NCBI GenBank assembly: GCA_934486875.1
Contig: CAKSPU010000063.1
Location: 1 to 10,048 of the forward strand
Source of the DNA: an uncultured Oscillospiraceae bacterium
GTDB lineage: Bacteria > Bacillota > Clostridia > Oscillospirales > Ruminococcaceae
Direction of reading: 5' to 3'
Length of the DNA: 10,048 nucleotides
Part shown: piece by piece, positions 1-6,901 of the stretch
Position numbering within the stretch: the first letter of the stretch is position 1
Layout: every line of letters starts with the position of its first letter
Made by a program: the position numbers and the translations under genes
The notes under the pieces: model-generated
Seen by the model: only the letters and a program-made list of their open reading frames with translations
Database searches by the model: none
What the model was told of the DNA's origin: nothing

Positions 1-73
1 AAAATCGAGCATAATCTTGCATATATGGATTATGCGAAGATTTTTTGTCTACAGTTTTATTGGTTATTAGTAT
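1..73 (-). repeat. End of a palindromic MITE-like element (left copy, truncated by window)
   Basis: Read on the minus strand, the element starts at 73 with ATACTAATAACCAAT (59-73 on plus), followed by CTGTAGACAAAA and a hairpin core with arms GCATAATC/GATTATGC. The reverse complement of 1-73 matches 9972-10044 at 72 of 73 positions, and its first ~30 bases match both ends of the element at 2758-2934. The window starts inside the element. No coding sequence is present, so if it moves it would need a transposase in trans. The family identity is unknown to me. The target duplication cannot be fixed, although a terminal TA is possible. Confidence 0.8.
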
Positions 74-124
74 TATACTTGCAGGCGCTTTTGTTATTTT
101 CATCTTTTGCAAACAGTTATGATA

Positions 125-883
125 TCATTTTCCAAAAGCGATATCTCTTATAACCTCCGAAGCAATAAGCAGACCCGCAGCCGAGGGGACAAATGCATTT
201 GACCCGGGGAAATCACGGCGGACAGTGCATTTTCTTGCAGTTCCCGGCGGGCAGATGCAGTGATTGCGGCAGGAAATTTCCATATCCTCTATGGGCTTTA
301 TAGGCTTTTCCTCCGAATATACCACCTTGACATCTTTTATCCCCAGCTTTCTCAGCTCATATCGCATAACTCTTGCAAGGGGACAGACCTTGGTTTCGTA
401 AATATCCGCAACACGGAATGCGGATGGGTCAAGCTTGTTGCCTGCGCCCATTGCGGATATAACAGGGACATCTGCGGCTTTTGCCCTTTTGATTATTTCA
501 AGCTTACCCGTTACCGTGTCGATAGCGTCGATAACATAATCGTACTCCGAAAAATCGAATTTATCCGCTGTTTCGGGCATATAAAACCACTTGTAGGTGT
601 TCACCTTTGTATCGGGGCAGATGTCACGGATACGTTCCTTGGCGGCATCGACCTTGTATTTTCCGACAGTGCTGCGGAGGGCGTATATCTGGCGGTTAAG
701 GTTTGTAAGACATATCCTGTCATCGTCAATAAGGTCAAGTGTGCCAATGCCGCTTCGTGCAAGGGCTTCAACGGCATATCCTCCCACGCCGCCAATACCG
801 AATACAGCGACTCTGCTGCCGCTTATGCGCTCCATAGCTTCCTTGCCGAAAAGCAGCTCCGTTCTTGAAAACTGATTAAGCAT
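125..883 (-). CDS. tcdA: tRNA threonylcarbamoyladenosine dehydratase (TcdA/CsdL, ThiF/E1-like)
   Basis: A 252-aa cytoplasmic enzyme of the ThiF/MoeB/E1 superfamily. TcdA members use ATP to cyclise the t6A37 base of ANN-decoding tRNAs to ct6A. Visible features are the nucleotide-binding glycine loop GIGGVGG (residues 29-35), the acidic strand end LDLIDDDR (49-56), the NLNRQ motif (61-65) with the conserved Arg, and the IDAIDT segment (118-123). The KVCPLARVMRYELRK stretch (165-179) is characteristic of the TcdA branch, and the C-terminal PGSNAFVPSAAGL motif is also present. A cysteine cluster (C205, C209, C211, C219) could bind metal, which is inferred. The length is normal for the family. An AGGAGAGG purine run lies upstream of the ATG at 881-883, with a longish spacing of about 12 nt. 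The gene is divergent from eno. No clear terminator is seen between its stop and the repeat at 73. Confidence 0.9.
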   Translation of the reverse strand: MLNQFSRTELLFGKEAMERISGSRVAVFGIGGVGGYAVEALARSGIGTLDLIDDDRICLTNLNRQIYALRSTVGKYKVDAAKERIRDICPDTKVNTYKWFYMPETADKFDFSEYDYVIDAIDTVTGKLEIIKRAKAADVPVISAMGAGNKLDPSAFRVADIYETKVCPLARVMRYELRKLGIKDVKVVYSEEKPIKPIEDMEISCRNHCICPPGTARKCTVRRDFPGSNAFVPSAAGLLIASEVIRDIAFGK

Positions 884-947
884 AATTTTTTATATCCTCT
901 CCTGAATTTATGATATACTATCGCTCCTATATGAATTATATATTATA

Positions 948-976
948 ATCATACAACTATTCGGTGAAAATGTCAA
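948..976 (-). promoter_or_regulatory. Probable sigma-A promoter of tcdA
   Basis: On the minus strand, TTGACA (971-976) is separated by 17 nt from TATGAT (948-953). The start of transcription is expected near 941, giving a leader of about 57 nt before the tcdA ATG. A second TATAAT-like hexamer lies a few bases further downstream. Confidence 0.7.
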
Positions 977-1034
977 TGAATGATGTGTGAAAAAATAAAA
1001 TGATGAAAAAATTCGGAAAAAGCATAAGTTATCC

Positions 1035-1063
1035 TTGACTAACTGAAATAGATGTGATATTAT
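1035..1063 (+). promoter_or_regulatory. Probable sigma-A promoter of eno
   Basis: TTGACT (1035-1040), a 17-nt spacer, then TATTAT (1058-1063) with an extended -10 TG at 1055-1056. Transcription should start near 1070, leaving a leader of about 150 nt before the eno ATG. That is long for a housekeeping gene and contains the structure annotated at 1068-1187. Confidence 0.75.
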
Positions 1064-1067
1064 GTAA

Positions 1068-1187
1068 TTGGTAAGCAGAAGCTAACCAAGAATAAGTCAA
1101 AAAAGCAGACTCCTTTCAAATTCGCAGCGGAGGATATTAGCACGCCCACTTATATTTTCCACACAAAAAGCTGCGAATTGTCTGCTT
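1068..1187 (+). promoter_or_regulatory. Structured 5' leader of eno (candidate cis-regulatory RNA)
   Basis: A small hairpin lies at 1068-1089: TTGGT pairs with ACCAA and AGC with GCT, with one A-A mismatch and an AGAA loop. It is followed by a long bipartite stem. AAGCAGAC (1103-1110) pairs perfectly with GTCTGCTT (1180-1187), and AATTCGCAGC (1119-1128) pairs perfectly with GCTGCGAATT (1170-1179). This gives 18 bp with an 8-nt bulge on the 5' side only and a 41-nt apical loop (1129-1169). The bulge bases TCCT (1111-1114) could pair with AGGA (1131-1134) in the loop as a pseudoknot. No T-run follows the 3' arm, so this is not a simple intrinsic terminator, and no T-box motif is seen. The structure ends 32 nt before the eno start codon. 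I do not recognise it as a named riboswitch class. Confidence 0.6.
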
Positions 1188-1192
1188 GATAA

Positions 1193-2515
<1,323 letters not shown>

Positions 2516-2536
2516 GCCTATTTCGGAAATTCTATC

Positions 2537-2648
2537 CTTAAATACTGAACACCATTGAAATTATGGAGAAGAAATCGCCGCAAAAGCTTTGATATATGCG
2601 GTTTTGCGGCGAGAGATTCCCATAATTCAATAGGTGTTTAGAATTAAG
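2537..2648. repeat. 112-bp imperfect palindrome downstream of eno
   Basis: The outer arms are about 22 bp (2545-2566 against 2620-2641), pairing CTGAACACC with GGTGTTTAG and AATTATGG with CCATAATT, with only small bulges. CTTAA (2537-2541) and TTAAG (2644-2648) extend the symmetry. A perfect 11-bp inner stem, TCGCCGCAAAA (2575-2585) against TTTTGCGGCGA (2602-2612), closes a 16-nt loop. It has no T-tract and no coding potential. It could be a repeat or MITE of a family different from the one at 2758, or a 3'-UTR element of the eno transcript. A separate 8-bp hairpin, GGAACATA/TATGTTCC, follows at 2655-2683. Confidence 0.65.
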
Positions 2649-2687
2649 CTATGAGGAACATAGGAATATTAGTATTATGTTCCGAAA

Positions 2688-2719
2688 CGCCGTGCATCAT
2701 TATGGTGTGCGGCGCTTTT
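2688..2719 (+). terminator. Possible terminator after eno
   Basis: A 12-bp hairpin at 2688-2714 (CGCCGTGCATCA on the left, a three-base loop, G-T wobbles allowed) is followed by C and four T. The stem is stable, but the T-tract is short and followed by GGGG. Termination is therefore plausible but may be partial. Confidence 0.5.
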
Positions 2720-2723
2720 GGGG

Positions 2724-2752
2724 TTGACAGGCAAGGAATATTGGGGTAAAAT
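2724..2752 (+). promoter_or_regulatory. Strong sigma-A promoter upstream of the MITE-like element
   Basis: TTGACA (2724-2729), 17 nt, TAAAAT (2747-2752). Transcription is expected from about 2759, which is the first base or two of the element at 2758-2934. The only plus-strand gene downstream is the esterase at 2985. Its transcript would therefore carry the whole element in its leader. Confidence 0.7.
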
Positions 2753-2757
2753 ATATA

Positions 2758-2934
2758 ATACTAATAACCAATTAACCTATAGACAAATCCTCGGCTGAAA
2801 TAATCCCATTCGTCGTCAGGTTGCTTTATAAAGCAACACTCCCTTGGAGGGCGGCAAGCCGCCTGCGGTCGCTTTCCTAGACTGGGCTTATTTCATCTGT
2901 CGGCTTTATCTATAGAACAATTGGTTATTAGTAT
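2758..2934. mobile_element. 177-bp MITE-like element with 16-bp perfect terminal inverted repeats
   Basis: The ends are ATACTAATAACCAATT (2758-2773) and its exact reverse complement (2919-2934). Subterminal symmetry continues with CTATAGA on both sides and an imperfect inverted repeat around GGCTGAAATAATCCCA on the left and its counterpart on the right. The core is GC-richer and holds an 18-bp perfect palindrome, GTTGCTTTATAAAGCAAC (2820-2837), and the hairpin GGCGGC-AA-GCCGCC (2850-2863). There is no ORF. The first 30 bases match the elements at both window ends, but the core is unrelated to theirs. Transposase class is unknown. A flanking TA would fit a TA-target family such as IS630/Tc1, which is an inference. 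Confidence 0.8.
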
Positions 2935-2984
2935 AAAGTGATACATAAACTTATGTGATGACCCGAAAGGAAGTTTTTGATAAA

Positions 2985-3662
2985 ATGAAGCCTGTGAGAA
3001 AGCTTATCGATAACAGAAAAATAAGCATTTATCCCTGTGGGGAGGAGAATGCCCCTGTTGTTTACTCGGCAATGTATTCGGAAAACGGCAAAGCGCTTCT
3101 TGACTGCTGCAAAACGGCGGAGTGTCCTGCTTTTCATCTTGTGACGATATCGGAGCTTGACTGGAACGCCGACCTTTCCCCTTGGGCTGCCCCCTCGGTC
3201 GTGACCGATAATGACGGGTTTGCGGGAAATGCGGGGGAATTTACCGGGATCATTCGGGAAAGCGTCATTCCCTTTGCCGAAAGCATCACGGGAGCACCCT
3301 CATACCGTATCATTGCGGGCTATTCAATGGCAGGGCTGTATGCACTTTATGCTCCATATATCACCGATATTTTCTCAAAGTCGGTATGCGCTTCGGGTTC
3401 GGTGTGGTATGAGGGCTTTGTGGATTTTGCGGAGAATAACGGATTTATCCGCCCTCCCGACTGCATATATTTATCCCTCGGAGATATGGAGAGCCGCACA
3501 AAAAATCCCGTTCTTTCACGGGTCGAAAACTGTATGGACAGGCTGTATCACAGCTATACTCAGCTTGGTATACCCACGGTTTTTGAGATGAACAAGGGAA
3601 ATCATTATAAAAATGCGGTGCTGCGGCTGGCAAAGGGGATAGCCTGGGGTCTGAAAAATTAA
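2985..3662 (+). CDS. Alpha/beta-hydrolase, predicted esterase
   Basis: The protein is 225 aa from the chosen start. Numbered from that start, the nucleophile elbow GYSMAG places Ser114. The acid is probably Asp167 in SLGDMES and the base His207 in KGNHYKN, so a complete Ser-Asp-His triad is visible in the right order. There is no signal peptide, so it is likely cytoplasmic. This resembles short predicted esterases of the Fes/esterase D type; the substrate cannot be told. An in-frame GTG/ATG at 2955-2960 would add 10 residues but has no ribosome binding site. AAAGGAAG (2967-2974) precedes the ATG at 2985, which is why I prefer that start. The gene lies just downstream of the MITE-like element and ends at a bidirectional terminator shared with the convergent PPK2 gene. 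Confidence 0.75.
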   Translation: MKPVRKLIDNRKISIYPCGEENAPVVYSAMYSENGKALLDCCKTAECPAFHLVTISELDWNADLSPWAAPSVVTDNDGFAGNAGEFTGIIRESVIPFAESITGAPSYRIIAGYSMAGLYALYAPYITDIFSKSVCASGSVWYEGFVDFAENNGFIRPPDCIYLSLGDMESRTKNPVLSRVENCMDRLYHSYTQLGIPTVFEMNKGNHYKNAVLRLAKGIAWGLKN

Positions 3663-3671
3663 TACGTATCG

Positions 3672-3714
3672 AAAAAAATTGCTGCCTGCAAATTTATGCG
3701 GCAGCAATTTTTTT
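3672..3714. terminator. Bidirectional intrinsic terminator between esterase and PPK2 gene
   Basis: A perfect 15-bp stem pairs A7-TT-GCTGCC (3672-3686) with GGCAGC-AA-T7 (3700-3714), around a 13-nt loop that itself allows three more pairs. A-tract and T-tract flank the GC part symmetrically, so it works in both directions. It lies exactly between the two convergent stop codons. Confidence 0.93.
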
Positions 3715-3716
3715 AC

Positions 3717-5192
3717 TTATTCTGAATCATCAAGCCTGTCTTTTATTGCGTTTATAACAGTTTTGAGCACCTTTATCCTTGCGTAAAGCTTGTCATTGGC
3801 TTCGATAACGTTCCAGGGAGCGTATTCAGATGAGGTGCGGCAGAGCATTTCGTTGACAGCATCTTCATAGCTGTCCCATTTTTCACGGTTGCGCCAGTCC
3901 TCATCGGTTATTTTCCACTGCTTTTCGGGAGTGTTCTGACGCTCGGTAAAGCGCTTGAGCTGTTCGTCCTTATCTATCTGGAGCCAGAATTTCACGATTA
4001 TAACGCCGCTGTCTGTGAGCTCCTTTTCAAACTCATTTATCTCGGTGTATGCCTGTCCGCAGCGCTGTGGAGAGGTGAAGCCCTCGATCTTTTCCACCAT
4101 AACTCTGCCGTACCAGGTGCGGTCAAATATGGCGATATGACCTGTTTTCGGGATACGGTTCCAGAAGCGCCACAAATAATGGCGGGCAAGCTCTGCCTTG
4201 TCGGGAGCGGCTATTGGCACGGCTTCGTAGCCACGTGGATCGAGCGCCGATGCGATACGCTTGATAGCACCTCCCTTGCCCGCTGCGTCCCAGCCCTCAA
4301 AAGCGATCATCATAGGTATCTTTGCACGGTAAAGCCTGTTGTGGAGCTTTGAAAGCTCCTTCTGACATTTTTTCAGCTGCTCCGCATATTCATCGGGTGA
4401 AAGCACCTTGTCATCAAGTGAGATGTCCGCCAGCGAGGGCATTGTGAGGAGTGGGAACACTTCATTTACGGGATTTGGCTGCCGCTTTTCTTCAATGGCA
4501 TTTGTTATGCTTTTGGTGATTATGTCAAACATCTGATATTTTGCCAAGGTCTTGTCAGCGGCATCAATAATGTTCCAGGGGGCGTAGGCGGTGTTTGTCT
4601 GCTCGGTCATATCGTCGAATGCATCGTAATATTCGTCGTAATGCTTGTGGCGCTTTTTGTCAAGCTTTGTCACACGCCAGCTTGTGTCATCATTATCGCA
4701 GAGTTTTTCAAAGCGCTGTGCCTGTTCCTCCTTTGAGATGTGGAGAAAAAGCTTTATTATGAGATATCCGTCATCGCTGAGCTGACGTTCAAAGGTATTC
4801 ACCGACTTCACTCTGTTTTTGTATTCCTTTGAGGAAATGTCCTCCTCCATTCGGGCGATCGCAAGCTCCTGATACCAGCTTCTGTCCATTATCAGCATCT
4901 TGCCGTACTCGGGGATATCCTTCCAGAAGCGGTCAAGGAGGGGATAGCGCATTTCGGATTCGGTGGCGGGGAGAAATGAATGCACCTTGAAAAATCTGGG
5001 GTCAAGGTATTTTATCATCTCAGCGATAAGGCTGCCCTTTCCCGATGCGCTCCAGCCCTCGAAAATAACGATAACAGGGAGCTTTTTGTCCCTTATTTTC
5101 AGCTGCTGCCCCGACAGCTCCTGACGAAGCTGTGAGATAAGCTCCTTGTAATTTGTATGTTCGTCGATATTTACCTTAGCTTTTTTCAGCAT
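3717..5192 (-). CDS. pap: Polyphosphate:AMP phosphotransferase (two-domain PPK2)
   Basis: A 491-aa cytoplasmic P-loop kinase with two tandem PPK2 domains. The first (about 12-235) has Walker A GWSASGKG (46-53), DRSWYQE (103-109) and APWN (204-207). The second (about 265-485) has GWDAAGKG (300-307), DRTWYGRV (357-364) and APWN (458-461). Double-domain PPK2 proteins of about 500 aa generally transfer phosphate from polyphosphate to AMP, giving ADP (class II, as in Pseudomonas PA3455). The C-terminal domain keeps the more canonical motifs. The N-terminal one has Ser in place of the second Walker A residue and QE in place of GRV after DRxWY, so it may be structural, which is inferred. GGGAGG at 5201-5206 lies 8 nt before the ATG. 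The gene is monocistronic, with its own promoter and terminator. Confidence 0.92.
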   Translation of the reverse strand: MLKKAKVNIDEHTNYKELISQLRQELSGQQLKIRDKKLPVIVIFEGWSASGKGSLIAEMIKYLDPRFFKVHSFLPATESEMRYPLLDRFWKDIPEYGKMLIMDRSWYQELAIARMEEDISSKEYKNRVKSVNTFERQLSDDGYLIIKLFLHISKEEQAQRFEKLCDNDDTSWRVTKLDKKRHKHYDEYYDAFDDMTEQTNTAYAPWNIIDAADKTLAKYQMFDIITKSITNAIEEKRQPNPVNEVFPLLTMPSLADISLDDKVLSPDEYAEQLKKCQKELSKLHNRLYRAKIPMMIAFEGWDAAGKGGAIKRIASALDPRGYEAVPIAAPDKAELARHYLWRFWNRIPKTGHIAIFDRTWYGRVMVEKIEGFTSPQRCGQAYTEINEFEKELTDSGVIIVKFWLQIDKDEQLKRFTERQNTPEKQWKITDEDWRNREKWDSYEDAVNEMLCRTSSEYAPWNVIEANDKLYARIKVLKTVINAIKDRLDDSE

Positions 5193-5252
5193 TATGCATT
5201 CCTCCCTTTTATAATTGTGTATTATTTGAAACGCACAAATATCTTTTATGTG

Positions 5253-5281
5253 ATTATATCATATTTGTTGAAAATAATCAA
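5253..5281 (-). promoter_or_regulatory. Sigma-A promoter of the PPK2 gene
   Basis: On the minus strand, TTGATT (5276-5281), a 17-nt spacer, then TATAAT (5253-5258) with an extended -10 TG. Start near 5246, giving a leader of about 53 nt. Confidence 0.75.
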
Positions 5282-5364
5282 GAGGAATATGGAAAAATAT
5301 TAGCCGTTTTATTTTGTCAGGCTGAACATTACCTGCTGTGATGATGTTATTTATGTGAATAAAA

Positions 5365-5421
5365 AGCACCGTAAAGTGCTATAATGATTTTGATATAGCA
5401 CCATTTGACATATTTTGTCAA
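5365..5421. promoter_or_regulatory. Operator-like array upstream of the first XRE gene
   Basis: Three half-sites occur in a row: AGCACC (5365-5370), AGTGCT (5375-5380) and AGCACC (5397-5402). The two direct copies are 32 bp apart, about three helical turns. The last two half-sites belong to the perfect inverted repeat GTGCTATA-N10-TATAGCAC (5376-5401). A second perfect inverted repeat, TTGACA-N5-TGTCAA (5405-5421), follows directly and covers the -35 region of the promoter at 5439. Symmetric sites next to an XRE gene usually bind its own product. That assignment is an inference here. Confidence 0.5.
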
Positions 5422-5438
5422 TAAGCGATGAGATAATA

Positions 5439-5447
5439 TGTTATAAT
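5439..5447 (+). promoter_or_regulatory. Extended -10 promoter of first XRE gene
   Basis: TGTTATAAT (5439-5447) is an extended -10 element with no good -35 at 17 nt. Another extended -10, TGAGATAAT, lies at 5429-5437, and TGCTATAAT lies inside the inverted repeat at 5377-5385. Which one is used cannot be settled from sequence. Confidence 0.45.
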
Positions 5448-5504
5448 TAACAAAGATGAATTATCGTATTGTATATTTTAACTCTTGAAAAAGGGGGGAC
5501 AATT

Positions 5505-5840
5505 ATGCCAAAATACGATCGTATCCGTGATCTGCGTGAGGACTCGGATCTTACTCAGAAAAAGGTTGCTGAGAGCCTTTTTATGCACCTCACACAGTAT
5601 CGCAGATATGAAACGGGAGAGCGGGAGATACCTCTTTCCGTGGCAGTCAGGCTGGCGGAGAAATACAACGTTTCCCTTGACTACATTTCGGGGATATCCT
5701 CTGTAAAGCAGCCCGTAAGCTTCGGTCTTGACCCCGAAGAGCAGGAGCTTATCGAAAGCTTCCGCAGTCTTGACGATATTCAGAAAGGCAGACTGCTGGA
5801 ACGCCTCGATGTTCTGAGCAATGACCGCAGCAAGAAATAA
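5505..5840 (+). CDS. XRE/Cro-CI family transcriptional regulator
   Basis: A 111-aa DNA-binding protein. Residues 5-60 form a single HTH_3 domain, with LTQKKVAESL as helix 2, a recognition helix around HLTQYRRYETGER (28-40), and SLDYISG at the end. A 30-residue amphipathic C-terminal helix (about 76-105), probably for dimerisation, follows, typical of short phage-repressor-like regulators. The start at 5505 follows GGGGGG at 5493-5498 with good spacing. An in-frame TTG at 5469 would add 12 residues without a ribosome binding site and is not favoured. The upstream inverted repeats suggest self-regulation. The target genes are unknown; the neighbouring HTH gene and the PPK2 gene are candidates. 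Confidence 0.88.
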   Translation: MPKYDRIRDLREDSDLTQKKVAESLFMHLTQYRRYETGEREIPLSVAVRLAEKYNVSLDYISGISSVKQPVSFGLDPEEQELIESFRSLDDIQKGRLLERLDVLSNDRSKK

Positions 5841-5924
5841 ACACCTTTCCCATTGTGATAATTTTATCCCTGTTTTCGGGAAAAGTCTACAGCTGTCAGC
5901 TGAATGTGCTTTTTTATTGCCGAC

Positions 5925-5953
5925 TTGAAAAAAATTGGGAAATGTGTTATTAT
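5925..5953 (+). promoter_or_regulatory. Promoter of second HTH gene
   Basis: TTGAAA (5925-5930), 17 nt, TATTAT (5948-5953) with an extended -10 TG at 5945-5946. The predicted start near 5960 falls on the first base of the GGAGGAG ribosome binding site (5959-5965). The leader would be only about 14 nt. Confidence 0.75.
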
Positions 5954-5973
5954 ATATCGGAGGAGTGATATAT

Positions 5974-6435
5974 ATGCTGCACCCATTTCCCACAAAGTCC
6001 GATGTTTCGGAAAAAAGCACCGATGAGCTTACCAATGAGATCATTCAGTCGGATAATATTGCGGATTATCTCGAAAAAAACGGGGAATATCTTAAGGATA
6101 TCTCTCTTTCCGACGAGCTTAACCGACTTCTTGAGGAAAAGAAACTGAAAAAATCCGAGGTCATTGCGGCAAGCGGGATAACCCTTACCTATGCATATGA
6201 CCTGTTCAGCGGATACAAAAAAAAGAAGCCCTCCCGAAACGTGATACTTTCTCTTGCCCTTGCAATGGGGCTTGATACGGACGAGACCCAGAGACTGCTA
6301 AAAATATCGGGCAACGGAGCTCTTTATCCCCGTGTACCGAGAGATTCGGTGATAATGTATGCGGTAAATAATTCTTTGACTCTGCCCGAGACCGATGAGC
6401 TTCTCGACAAAAACGGAATGGAAACCGTAAGCTGA
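5974..6435 (+). CDS. Helix-turn-helix protein, Clostridia-type XRE relative
   Basis: A 153-aa protein. After a charged N-terminus, an XRE-like helical domain spans about 46-112, including EEKKLKKSEVIAASGI with a YAYDLFSG recognition region. It is followed by a motif-like tail with LLKISGNG, LYPRVPRDS and ETDELLDKNG. I recall similar small HTH proteins with this tail in many gut Clostridia, with no settled function. The tail is longer than in plain Cro-type proteins and may be a partner-binding part, which is inferred. The ATG at 5974 follows GGAGG at 5959-5963. An in-frame TTG at 5935 lies upstream of the -10 box and cannot be in the predicted transcript. The gene has its own promoter, 133 nt after the first XRE gene, and ends at a strong hairpin. 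Confidence 0.8.
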   Translation: MLHPFPTKSDVSEKSTDELTNEIIQSDNIADYLEKNGEYLKDISLSDELNRLLEEKKLKKSEVIAASGITLTYAYDLFSGYKKKKPSRNVILSLALAMGLDTDETQRLLKISGNGALYPRVPRDSVIMYAVNNSLTLPETDELLDKNGMETVS

Positions 6436-6437
6436 AT

Positions 6438-6487
6438 ATAAAGCCCTGCGGCATTCACGCTTTTTTGTGAATGCCGCAGGGCTTTAT
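6438..6487. terminator. Bidirectional hairpin terminator, 21-bp perfect stem
   Basis: The left arm (6438-6458) and right arm (6467-6487) are exact reverse complements of 21 nt, ATAAAGCCCTGCGGC... against its mirror, with the 8-nt loop GCTTTTTT. It lies between the convergent HTH and membrane protein genes. The flanking T-tract is only CTTTAT, while the loop carries six T. It should stop transcription from both sides. Confidence 0.85.
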
Positions 6488-6505
6488 GGCGATGTTTTGT
6501 TCAGA

Positions 6506-6802
6506 TCAATCATTTGGTATTCTCGGCTCGTATTTTGTTTCAAAATCAAGCTCTTCCTCGCTGACATCAAAGGGCCAGACAGAAAGTATACCTTCAGCGA
6601 GACCTATCAATAATAAGGTCATTGCCCAGATGACAACAACTGTTATTGCAGGAACGAGAATGCCCTGTAAAAGATTCTGAAGTACAATTGTGACGGTGGG
6701 GACACCAAGAAACAGAACAAGTATTGATGTCCAGATCGTCCATTCAAAAAAAGATACTATTTCTGCTCCGATTATAAAAAGAAATCTTCTGAGCTTGTCC
6801 AT
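6506..6802 (-). CDS. Small membrane protein of unknown function
   Basis: A 98-aa protein with a short basic start (MDKLRR), a hydrophobic stretch at about 7-19, and two clear membrane helices at about 22-42 and 47-75. An acidic hydrophilic tail ends SEEELDFETKYEPRIPND. It is an integral membrane protein, and I do not recognise the family. The start at 6800-6802 is set by AAGGAGG (6810-6816), 7 nt away. The reading frame is open further upstream to a TTG at 6943, but that start has no ribosome binding site and its sequence looks non-coding. The gene lies alone on the minus strand, divergent from the operon at 7110. Confidence 0.75.
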   Translation of the reverse strand: MDKLRRFLFIIGAEIVSFFEWTIWTSILVLFLGVPTVTIVLQNLLQGILVPAITVVVIWAMTLLLIGLAEGILSVWPFDVSEEELDFETKYEPRIPND

Positions 6803-6892
6803 AAAATTTCCTCCTTGAAATGTATTATGAGGCTTTGGTTTATTGGTTTTATCTTCTGACTCTGTATCCCGTTTTCTTCCTTTCCTGTTTAC

Positions 6893-6901
6893 ATTATAGC
6901 A
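6893..6901 (-). promoter_or_regulatory. Second, extended -10 promoter for the small membrane protein
   Basis: On the minus strand TGCTATAAT (6893-6901) forms an extended -10 element with a poor -35. It lies within an 11-mer, GTGCTATAATG, that also occurs in the XRE operator array at 5376-5386. Expected start near 6886. Confidence 0.45.

Noticed and set aside
1103..1187. T-box or intrinsic attenuator in the eno leader
   Set aside because: No T-box consensus, no specifier-loop layout and no T-run after the stem.
2921..2949. Outward promoter from the right end of the MITE-like element (TTGGTT ... CATAAA)
   Set aside because: The -10 match is poor, and the promoter at 2724 is far better.
2955..2984. 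Longer start for the esterase (GTG 2955 or ATG 2958)
   Set aside because: No ribosome binding site upstream of these codons; AAAGGAAG precedes the in-frame ATG at 2985. Kept only as an alternative.
5469..5504. Longer start for the first XRE regulator (TTG at 5469)
   Set aside because: No ribosome binding site, and GGGGGG lies at the correct distance before ATG 5505; the extension would encode the ribosome binding site itself.
5870..5920. Terminator after the first XRE gene (weak CCC...GGG hairpin and CAGCTG repeats before a T-run)
   Set aside because: The stems are too short and badly placed relative to the T-run to support a call.
5935..5973. Longer start for the second HTH protein (TTG at 5935)
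   Set aside because: It lies upstream of the predicted -10 box and transcription start, and the GGAGG favours ATG 5974.
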